Assembly: GCA_046309355.1 (NCBI GenBank)
Contig: JBKCPL010000026.1
Coordinates: 1-35,544, forward strand
From: CAYSBE01 sp046309355
Lineage (GTDB): Bacteria > Bacteroidota > Bacteroidia > UKL13-3
DNA length: 35,544 nucleotides
Direction: 5' to 3'
The notes beneath the pieces are model-generated. The model saw only the letters and a list, made by a program, of their open reading frames with translations. It was not told where the DNA came from and made no database searches. Below, piece by piece: positions 16,365-23,159 of this stretch (position 1 is its first letter; each line of letters starts with the position of its first letter). Made by a program: the position numbers and the translations under genes.

Positions 16365-16970
16365 TTACGGTTTTGCGTAAGCCAACTGCATCAGTTTGTT
16401 TAAACTGTAGTAGGTTTCTAATCCACCCGCACCCACAGCACCGGTTTGTTGAAGTTGAATGATGCCATCGCTGTTTAATGCATCTTCATTCACATATACC
16501 TCTGAAATTTCGCCAATAACCAGGATGGTATTGTTACACAGTATTGGATATTCTTCTTTGTATGTTAACCCTATTCGAACATTACACTCAGCTACGTATG
16601 GAGCCTGAATGGCATCAGAAAAAACAGGTGTTAGTCCGGTAGCTTCAAATTCAGATACTTCGTAGCGTGCCGAAGTCTGGTGAGCCTTTGTATAAATGGC
16701 TTCATTCACCTGATTTATGGTAAAAAATCCTGTCTCTTTTATATTGGTGTAGGTGTGTCGCTCAGCAGAAACGGGACGCATGATAAAACCCATATAAGGC
16801 GGATGAGCACCTATGTGCACAATCGAATTAAACACGGCAACATTGGTCATACCCGATTTGCTGATGGTTCCTATGAGGTTGGCCTGACGAATGCCGGGCA
16901 ATGAATTGACAAAAGCGGTTCGGTAATAGTTGTCCATTGCCAGTATATCGGCCTGTGAAATACGTTTCAT
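16365..16970 (-). CDS. Flavin reductase-like FMN-binding protein
   Basis: A 201-residue protein of the flavin reductase-like (PF01613) split-barrel family: an IRQANLIGTISKSGMTNVAV core, the HIGAHPPYMGFIMRP segment that binds the isoalloxazine edge, and a TGFFTINQV strand. Members either reduce FMN/FAD with NAD(P)H for a partner monooxygenase or carry FMN as a redox protein. It lies 11 bases after the SDR gene and at the end of the polyketide-type operon. A role supplying reduced flavin to tailoring chemistry is possible, but it could equally be a housekeeping enzyme of a separate SDR transcript. It faces the LytTR gene convergently with a 4-base gap. Confidence 0.83.
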   Translation of the reverse strand: MKRISQADILAMDNYYRTAFVNSLPGIRQANLIGTISKSGMTNVAVFNSIVHIGAHPPYMGFIMRPVSAERHTYTNIKETGFFTINQVNEAIYTKAHQTSARYEVSEFEATGLTPVFSDAIQAPYVAECNVRIGLTYKEEYPILCNNTILVIGEISEVYVNEDALNSDGIIQLQQTGAVGAGGLETYYSLNKLMQLAYAKP

Positions 16971-16981
16971 TGGTTTAACGA

Positions 16982-17671
16982 TTATTTAAGTGTGCTCATT
17001 CCTCCATCTACATGCAAAATCTGGCCGGTAACCCAATGTGCATTCAACAAAAATAACGCTGCGTCTGCCAAATCATCAGGCTGGCCTATGCGCTTCAACG
17101 GATGTCGCTCTTCTGCGGCTTTCAGCTTGGCTTCAGCATTCACTAATTTATCGGCCAAAGGTGTTTGTGTAAGTGAAGGAGCAATAGCGTTTACCCTGAT
17201 TTTGGGTGCAAACTCGGATGCCAAACTTTTTGTTAAACCTTCTAGTGCACCTTTGGCTGCAGCTATACTGCTGTGAAAAGGCATACCAATTTGAACAGCC
17301 ACTGTACTGAAGAAAATAATAGAAGGATTTTCGGATTGCAACAGTTGAGGTAAATAATGACGTACAGTTTTGATAGCGCCTAACACATTGATTTGAAAGT
17401 CAGTCAGGAAATCTTCGTTTCGCAACGCTTTAAACGGTTTTAGCAGAATACTGCCCGGACAATACACAAGTCCGTCAACGGGTTGATCAATAACCGGAAA
17501 TTCAGGTGAATCGGCCAGCACATCCACGCTGTGAAACGAAACACCCGGCAATTCGTTAAGTCGGCCGGATGTGCGGCAAAGCGCTACAACTTGTGCACCT
17601 GAAGCAGTTAACTGTTGTGCAATACTCCAGCCAATACCACTGGATGCACCCACTACGATATATTTTTTCAT
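16982..17671 (-). CDS. SDR-family protein lacking the catalytic tyrosine
   Basis: A 229-residue protein starting at ATG 17671 (MKKYIVVGASSGIGWSIAQQ); the frame is open further upstream but without protein character. Nucleotide-binding GASSGIG (8-14), active-site Ser region FFSTVAV (S122) and the C-terminal VTGQILHVDGGMS are standard for classical short-chain dehydrogenases. The expected YxxxK reads IAAAK (136-140): Lys140 is present but Tyr is replaced by Ile. I believe a subfamily with this AAAKGA.EGL pattern exists, so this is probably not a mutation or sequencing error. It may use another acid or act non-catalytically. A 76-base gap separates it from the outer-membrane protein gene upstream. 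Confidence 0.82.
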   Translation of the reverse strand: MKKYIVVGASSGIGWSIAQQLTASGAQVVALCRTSGRLNELPGVSFHSVDVLADSPEFPVIDQPVDGLVYCPGSILLKPFKALRNEDFLTDFQINVLGAIKTVRHYLPQLLQSENPSIIFFSTVAVQIGMPFHSSIAAAKGALEGLTKSLASEFAPKIRVNAIAPSLTQTPLADKLVNAEAKLKAAEERHPLKRIGQPDDLADAALFLLNAHWVTGQILHVDGGMSTLK

Positions 17672-17747
17672 ACACGTACTAAACACCTGATGGGTGGTAA
17701 TGTTTAAGAAAATAAAACACATGCAGCTGCACAACCGACTGGCAGCG

Positions 17748-18476
17748 CTATAATCTGTATGGCGAGTAGGTAAAGCCCACCGCTATCATTGTGGGTGTAA
17801 TTTTAAAGCGGTTTACTCCATTATACAATTTATTGTCGGTAACCATTTCGTTTGCCATATGAGCAATTCCTACTTTGAATCCCATTTTACGCCTGAACCA
17901 ATAGCGTATGACTAGTTCAGAATTTAAACTTCCCCTGTCGTTTGCCCCACCAAGTAATACATTGTATCGCGGAGCCTGAGCCCGCTGAAACAAACCTTCA
18001 CCGGTATACAGCTTACGTTTAAGTGTATTGTAATATCCGTCAATGGGATTGCTGTAAGCCAGCCCGAACGCATCGATATTCAGTTCGACTTCCAGCCGTT
18101 TCGTGATTGCGAACGAAGCATAAAATGACAGGTTAAGCGAGTGTATGCGGTAGTTTTCAAAGGCAACTGTATCTATATCATCCGGTGTGGTACCAAATGA
18201 GGATAGTGCTGATGTAAAATCACCATAGGCACCAAAGAAGGATGAATAGCGAATACCATAGCCTATTTTCAGGGCTTTGTCTTTTCCATCCAGTATATGC
18301 ATATGCTGCCAAGAAACCGAAATAGTATTACGGTTGCCTAATGACGAAAAACCAACATTGTAAAAATTATCGGGGTTAACAAAGTAAAATTGCGAACGAA
18401 CTGCATGCGTGCATACCAACATGCAGCCAACCAAAAGCATGCGCAAAATCTTGTATGACCTAAAACGTATCGCCAT
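17748..18476 (-). CDS. Predicted outer-membrane beta-barrel protein in the polyketide operon
   Basis: A 242-residue protein with a signal peptide (basic MAIRFRSYKILR, hydrophobic MLLVGCMLVCTHA, then a site near VRSQ). The mature part alternates polar and aromatic residues in strand-like blocks (NTISVSWQHMHILDG, LKIGYGIRYSSFFG, LNLSFYASFAITKRLEVELN, FKITPTMIAVGFTYSPYRL), suggesting a small 8-10 strand barrel. Its start overlaps the FAD oxidoreductase gene by 17 bases, so it is most likely expressed with the polyketide genes. I do not recognise a named family. A role in placing or exporting a lipid product at the outer membrane is inferred from operon position only. Confidence 0.6.
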   Translation of the reverse strand: MAIRFRSYKILRMLLVGCMLVCTHAVRSQFYFVNPDNFYNVGFSSLGNRNTISVSWQHMHILDGKDKALKIGYGIRYSSFFGAYGDFTSALSSFGTTPDDIDTVAFENYRIHSLNLSFYASFAITKRLEVELNIDAFGLAYSNPIDGYYNTLKRKLYTGEGLFQRAQAPRYNVLLGGANDRGSLNSELVIRYWFRRKMGFKVGIAHMANEMVTDNKLYNGVNRFKITPTMIAVGFTYSPYRL

Positions 18477-19605
18477 GTGTACTGTCTACCAATTTCCCGA
18501 CAAATAAAGGGAAAGGTTTTAATATTCGCAGCAAGGCTTCGGTCATGAGTGTACTTCCGAACATGGATTGAATTAAACGACCGGCACGCATACGGCCTGA
18601 AAAATGCATCTCCCATTGCTGTTTGTAGGATGCCAAACATGACTGCACATCGATTGCGTCTTGCTGTAAAAATTTATCCAGATGATGCGACAGCAGCTTG
18701 GAAGCGTGCAGTGCCATACTCATTCCATTGCCACACAAGGGTGTAATCAGTCCGGCAGAATCGCCTGCGAAGGGTACGGCATGCATATCGGTTTCTTTTC
18801 GCTCGAAGCTGATTTGCGATATGGCCAGTGGCTTTTCGTACAGGGAGGTGTATTGGTTGAAATACGTTTTCAGGTATGGATTTTTATGCAGTATCTGTTC
18901 TTCCATCCTTTTAATGTCACCTCCGGCCAATTTTAAATTTTCGGCCGTAGTTAAATAACACATGCAGTAGCGATCGTCTTCTATTTTTGAAATACCGCAG
19001 TAGCCATCTTTAAAGTTGTGCAGTTCAATCAGGTTATGTGGCAAATCGGCCTGCACATGATATTTTATACCGATGTAGCGACTGAGTAGTCTGTTCCTTT
19101 CCTGTACAAAAGCGCGGTTCCACTTTACATCCATAGTGCTTCGTTTGCCCCATGTGCCTGCAACCATGCGTACGGTATATGACGATGTGCGGGTGTTTAC
19201 CGTGTATGTCGTTGCATTTTTTTCAAGATGTGTTACAGGAGTTTGCTGAAGTACAACTACACCCAAATTGGTGGCGTATGTTGCCAGCATATCATCCAGC
19301 TTGTAGCGACTTATACCAAAACCACCGGGCGATAACGCATGTGCAAGTTTATAGCCTGAAGGTGCAGTTACATGAAGCTGAGTAATACGTGGAAGCTTTA
19401 GTGCATCCCTATCTACCCCGCAATCGTGTAAATACTGAGCACTTTCCATTGAAATATATTCGCCACACACACGGTGCATGGGGTACGATTCTTTCTCGAA
19501 TACAATTACCCGATAGCCTTTTTTGCGCATTTGAATGGACAGCGTAAGGCCGGCTAACCCCCCGCCTACTATGGCTAAATCGTATAGTTGCTCGCTGCTG
19601 CTCAT
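18460..19605 (-). CDS. FAD-dependent oxidoreductase (geranylgeranyl-reductase-like)
   Basis: A 381-residue flavoprotein. FAD Rossmann motif DLAIVGGGLAGLTLSIQ (9-25), then YPMHRVCGEYIS (41-52), where geranylgeranyl reductases and related hydroxylases have a PxRxxCGExxS signature, and the second FAD motif FAGDSAGLITPLCGNGMSMA (279-298). This places it in the geranylgeranyl-reductase / aromatic-hydroxylase family, which either saturates isoprenoid double bonds or hydroxylates aromatic rings. In this operon (prenyltransferase, type III PKS, methyltransferase) it could do either: reduce the prenyl chain, or oxidise the resorcinol ring to a quinone as SrsC does in Streptomyces. Its start overlaps the methyltransferase stop (ATGA). 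Confidence 0.82.
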   Translation of the reverse strand: MSSSEQLYDLAIVGGGLAGLTLSIQMRKKGYRVIVFEKESYPMHRVCGEYISMESAQYLHDCGVDRDALKLPRITQLHVTAPSGYKLAHALSPGGFGISRYKLDDMLATYATNLGVVVLQQTPVTHLEKNATTYTVNTRTSSYTVRMVAGTWGKRSTMDVKWNRAFVQERNRLLSRYIGIKYHVQADLPHNLIELHNFKDGYCGISKIEDDRYCMCYLTTAENLKLAGGDIKRMEEQILHKNPYLKTYFNQYTSLYEKPLAISQISFERKETDMHAVPFAGDSAGLITPLCGNGMSMALHASKLLSHHLDKFLQQDAIDVQSCLASYKQQWEMHFSGRMRAGRLIQSMFGSTLMTEALLRILKPFPLFVGKLVDSTHGDTF

Positions 19606-20318
19606 ACTGCAGAATTATTTTTTATGAGTACTATCCAACGAAAGGCCCACGACCAGAAAATAATCCCGGTGGTTGAAGAAACACGCTGCAGTATGGCTTC
19701 CAACTCTTGTCGTTTAAAGCCACGCCATACGGAAAGTGGTGCATCATTTTTTACGAGGTACGAATTTGAAAATAAGCGTGTAAGTAAACGTATGGAATAA
19801 TACGCAAGCCAGTGCCGGTGCAAATCGTTGACAAGTGTTGCTTTGCGCGCATGCTGTGTGCACCATGTAAGTAGCGCTACTACCTCGTCATTGTGCAGGT
19901 GGTGGCAAAACAGAGAAGTTATAACCACGTCAAAATTCGATTGTCCGTTTACCACATCGCGGTAATCGGATTGATGAATGTGTATATTAGGATGCAGGCT
20001 GCACTGTTGTTTGGCGTAGTGTACACAATCATTTTTTAAATCAACTCCTGTAAGTTCAATTGTTAGGCCACGTTTGGTTGCCCAGCGTGCCACTGCACGT
20101 AGCGTATCGCCACCACCACACCCGATATCCAGCACCGTATAGGTTCTAGAGGCATCCCATGTTAATTTATCCAGTGCACGTAGTGTTGCCCTATGCCCAC
20201 CCAGGTAGCGGTTAATGATATCGAGCTCATACAGGTTGATCCATAAATGTTCAGCAGGAATACTGTCATTATCCAGAAGTTCTTTTGTATACGAGCGTTT
20301 GCTGAAATCAGGCCACAT
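19602..20318 (-). CDS. Class I SAM methyltransferase of the polyketide operon
   Basis: A 238-residue protein. I chose the ATG at 20318 (MWPDFSKRSYTKELLDNDSI), not the TTG four codons upstream; it overlaps the polyketide synthase gene by 11 bases. Motif I VLDIGCGGGDTL (62-73), acidic motif TGVDLKND (90-97), and the post-motif FDVVITSLFCHHLHNDE (129-145) are those of soluble Rossmann-fold methyltransferases (Methyltransf_25/31 type). It most likely methylates a hydroxyl or ring carbon of the type III PKS product. Unlike SrsB of Streptomyces phenolic-lipid clusters, which as I recall is a membrane enzyme of the isoprenylcysteine methyltransferase type, this is a soluble class I enzyme. Confidence 0.83.
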   Translation of the reverse strand: MWPDFSKRSYTKELLDNDSIPAEHLWINLYELDIINRYLGGHRATLRALDKLTWDASRTYTVLDIGCGGGDTLRAVARWATKRGLTIELTGVDLKNDCVHYAKQQCSLHPNIHIHQSDYRDVVNGQSNFDVVITSLFCHHLHNDEVVALLTWCTQHARKATLVNDLHRHWLAYYSIRLLTRLFSNSYLVKNDAPLSVWRGFKRQELEAILQRVSSTTGIIFWSWAFRWIVLIKNNSAV

Positions 20319-21393
20319 GTTTTTTTGCAATAAATGTTTCCATAGTTAACCCCGGGCCAAAGGCGGCACCGAATGCATAGCCTTTTGCTGTTTCATCAGC
20401 CAGTAACTGCTTCATCACAAACAGCAGTGTAGCTGACGACATATTTCCATAATTGGCCAGCGTATCGTATGAGTAGGTGAGTTGATGTGGTTTCAATTTT
20501 AACTCAGATGCGATGTAGTCAAGTATTTTGCGCCCACCCGGATGAAAAGCCCAGCATGTAATATCGTTCATCTGCAACTTAGTATGCTCAAGCGCCTGCT
20601 GAACCAACTCGGCTATATTCGTTTGTATCAGAAACGGAACATAACTGCTAAGCTGCATCAGAAATCCATTTTGAGTAATGTGCCACGCCATATCGCTTTG
20701 CGAATTGGGTACTACCCTGCTGTAAAACGAATGCAGTTGTATGTGAGCAGATGATGGATGAGGCGCATCCGATTGAACCAAACAGGCTGATGCACCGTCA
20801 GCAAAAAGTGCGTTAGCCGTCAATTGTTCGGGATTAGTGCTGCGTTGAAAGTGAATCGTGCACAATTCAACACACACAATAAGGACCTTCGATGACGAAT
20901 AGCTGCGGCAAATAGAATCAGCCATTTTCAATGCATGAATGGCTGCGTAGCATCCCATAAAATTTACAGATGTACGTTGTATGGTGTCATTCAATCCAAG
21001 TTTTTTAAGCACCGCTATATCTAAACCCGGAGCCCACATACCGGTACACGAAACAGTAATCAGATGCGTTACTGTGTTCAGTTCGTTTTCATTTACTGCA
21101 TTTACAATCGCTTTCGCGGCCAGATCGGGAGCATATCGGTAATACATCTCCAGGCGCTGTTCGAGCTGCGGTTGTAACTCATGGTGCTTAAAGAATGTCT
21201 GTTCCCCTTCTGCAACACTAAAGTCGGGTAATACACTGTACCGTGTTTTAATGGCGCTGCGTTCGTATAGCAGCTTCAACTTTGTACGGTCGTCATCATT
21301 TCCGGAAAGTTCTTTTTCCATAAACGCGTGTATCACCATTTGATCTGAAGCATACTCAGGCAATGCTGTTCCGATGGAAGTAATGTAACTCAT
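20308..21393 (-). CDS. Type III polyketide synthase (chalcone-synthase superfamily)
   Basis: A 361-residue ketosynthase from the ATG at 21393, whose ATGA overlaps the UbiA stop. The catalytic triad is complete: Cys148 in VNFMGCYAA, His284 in WAFHPGGRK and Asn317 in YGNMSSATLLF; the family C-terminal motif FGPGLTMET (345-353) is also present, as is the VSCTGMWAPGLD segment. Such homodimers condense malonyl-CoA units on an acyl starter and cyclise the chain to a resorcinol, pyrone or resorcylic acid. Bacterial homologues acting on fatty acyl starters make phenolic lipids (SrsA, ArsB/ArsC). Starter and ring type cannot be read from sequence alone. Paired here with UbiA, methyltransferase and FAD enzyme. 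Confidence 0.93.
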   Translation of the reverse strand: MSYITSIGTALPEYASDQMVIHAFMEKELSGNDDDRTKLKLLYERSAIKTRYSVLPDFSVAEGEQTFFKHHELQPQLEQRLEMYYRYAPDLAAKAIVNAVNENELNTVTHLITVSCTGMWAPGLDIAVLKKLGLNDTIQRTSVNFMGCYAAIHALKMADSICRSYSSSKVLIVCVELCTIHFQRSTNPEQLTANALFADGASACLVQSDAPHPSSAHIQLHSFYSRVVPNSQSDMAWHITQNGFLMQLSSYVPFLIQTNIAELVQQALEHTKLQMNDITCWAFHPGGRKILDYIASELKLKPHQLTYSYDTLANYGNMSSATLLFVMKQLLADETAKGYAFGAAFGPGLTMETFIAKKHVA

Positions 21394-22235
21394 AACAAAT
21401 GATACCAAGTAAATAACAGCATAAAACAAAGATTAAGCAACAGCGATGCCAGTGTGTTCATCCGCATGGTATGTTTAAAGTCGGCATGTTGTGTATTGTT
21501 CCAGGTAATTTTTACCCAATAAAAAAAATAGGAAACAACCGGCAACATACATGCCTGAATGACGATAAACGTTGCTTTCGGTAAAAACAGAAACATCAAT
21601 GCGGTTGCTGCTGTAAAAAGAATAGCGGTAAACACAAACGTGCCTCTATATCCCAGCAGGATACTGAGTGTAGTATCGCCATTTTTTCTGTCTTCGTCAT
21701 GCTGATAAATTTGCGTAAGCGGATACACACCCCCAATAAGCAATGAGCTGATAACAGCGTTTGCGTAGTGTGGCCAATGATTACTAACTGCATAAAAAGT
21801 AAGTGCATAGGTGAATGCCCCCTGGAAAAAAACCACCGTTATATAGCCGGCTATCGGAAATTTTTTTAACCGTATACCGGTATAGCTATACGCGCGCGAA
21901 GCCAAAACATACAGCAGAACACCCAACGCAACAACCGGAGAAATTAAACTGCTTAATGCAATGCCGACTACATCCAGGGCGGCCGAAAGATAAAAAATAC
22001 TTCGTGTAGCCTTAGGCGGATGCTCCAATCCACCTATGGGGCCCTCATCCTGATCCATATAACTGTTATAGGCATTACTAGCCGGATAAATAAACAAGTG
22101 CAACACTACGAACAATATACATGCATGGGAGTAGTTAACAACAGGAACCTGCGATAGTGCAAAGAGAAAAACAGGCATTAGAAAAAACGAAAATGGTATT
22201 CGCAACAGCTTTATTGTATCAGATAGGGCGTGCAT
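21390..22235 (-). CDS. UbiA-family prenyltransferase
   Basis: A 281-residue membrane protein from the ATG at 22235 (a TTG precedes it directly). It is rich in hydrophobic segments, about eight or nine. Aspartate motif I is NAYNSYMDQDEGPIGGLEHP (54-73) and motif II is YQHDEDRKNGDTTLSILLG (177-195), both typical of UbiA enzymes that bind prenyl diphosphate through Mg2+. It heads the operon and overlaps the polyketide synthase gene by 4 bases. It probably prenylates the aromatic product of the synthase. UbiA members also make menaquinone, haem and chlorophyll tails, but no such pathway genes are near. No clear TAnnTTTG box was found in the ~200 bases upstream; the best, GACATTTG, is poor. Confidence 0.88.
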   Translation of the reverse strand: MHALSDTIKLLRIPFSFFLMPVFLFALSQVPVVNYSHACILFVVLHLFIYPASNAYNSYMDQDEGPIGGLEHPPKATRSIFYLSAALDVVGIALSSLISPVVALGVLLYVLASRAYSYTGIRLKKFPIAGYITVVFFQGAFTYALTFYAVSNHWPHYANAVISSLLIGGVYPLTQIYQHDEDRKNGDTTLSILLGYRGTFVFTAILFTAATALMFLFLPKATFIVIQACMLPVVSYFFYWVKITWNNTQHADFKHTMRMNTLASLLLNLCFMLLFTWYHLL

Positions 22236-22406
22236 CAAGTGAGTGATGTAAGTATGAACTGAAAAGGTAGTTTATTCTTTTGTAACTTTTAAGAAAATTT
22301 TATCAAATGTCTGTAAGGCCTGAATTTACAGCTGCTCACAGCAGCTTGTCATAATTTGATGACGCATGTAGGGACGTGTGCATCTGCAAAATGTTAAATC
22401 AAACTG

Positions 22407-22414
22407 TACATTTG
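22407..22414 (+). promoter_or_regulatory. Bacteroidota-type promoter for the two-component genes
   Basis: TACATTTG matches the -7 consensus TAnnTTTG. A TCTG at 22383-22386, 20 bases upstream, fits the -33 TTTG in three of four positions. The predicted start of transcription is near 22421, giving a leader of about 20 bases before the ATG at 22440. Confidence 0.5.
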
Positions 22415-22439
22415 TTATACGCTCATACCGCTATCAACT

Positions 22440-23159
22440 ATGCACAAAAAACAGGCAGCTCATTTGTTACTCGTAGAAGATGAATCGGCACAGGCCTACC
22501 TGCTGAAGGAACACTTAAGGCTTGACGGGTTTACCTCCAGGCATTGTAAAGACGGGGAAGAAGGCTGGGACGTATTTCAGCATGAAAAATTTGACCTGGT
22601 AGTACTGGACGTAAATATGCCAAAGAAAAGTGGTTTCGAACTGGCCCGTTTGATACGTTCAAAAAATCAGGCTGTTCCCATCATTTTTTTAACAGCCAAT
22701 TCATCGGAACAAGATAAACTTAAAGGTTTTGAAATAGGCGGAGATGAATACATCACCAAGCCGTTCAGCGTTAAGGAGCTTAGCGCACGCATACATGCCA
22801 TACTGAAGCGAATACAGGTAGCTACCCCACCGCTAAGTGAAGCAGACACTGTGCTTAAAGCAGGAAACAGCACCTTTGATATAACCAATCATATATACCG
22901 GTGCGGTGCCACCGAAAAAAAAATAAGCGCTACAGAATCGGAATTGCTGAAACTTTTTGCAGAAAGTCGAAATCAGTTGCTAAGCCGAAATACCTTATTG
23001 CTTCATATTTGGGGCCGTGATGATTATTACACAGCTCGAAACCTGGATGTGTACATCAATAAACTTCGTAAAATAATTAAAGACGATCCAACTATTGAAA
23101 TAGTAAATATTCACGGATCAGGCTTTAAATTCGTAGAAAATACGAACCATTCACATTGA
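22440..23159 (+). CDS. OmpR/PhoB-family response regulator
   Basis: A 239-residue regulator. Receiver: LLVEDESAQAYLLKEHL with acidic pocket, D57 in LVVLDVNMPKKSG, and DEYITKPFS with the conserved Lys. The winged-helix effector domain at residues ~140-235 ends in NLDVYINKLRKIIKDDPTIE and the IVNIHGSGFKFV wing, as in OmpR/PhoB proteins. It starts 20 bases after a likely transcription start. Its stop codon overlaps the kinase TTG start (TTGA), so the pair is translationally linked and almost certainly a cognate system. Confidence 0.93.
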   Translation: MHKKQAAHLLLVEDESAQAYLLKEHLRLDGFTSRHCKDGEEGWDVFQHEKFDLVVLDVNMPKKSGFELARLIRSKNQAVPIIFLTANSSEQDKLKGFEIGGDEYITKPFSVKELSARIHAILKRIQVATPPLSEADTVLKAGNSTFDITNHIYRCGATEKKISATESELLKLFAESRNQLLSRNTLLLHIWGRDDYYTARNLDVYINKLRKIIKDDPTIEIVNIHGSGFKFVENTNHSH

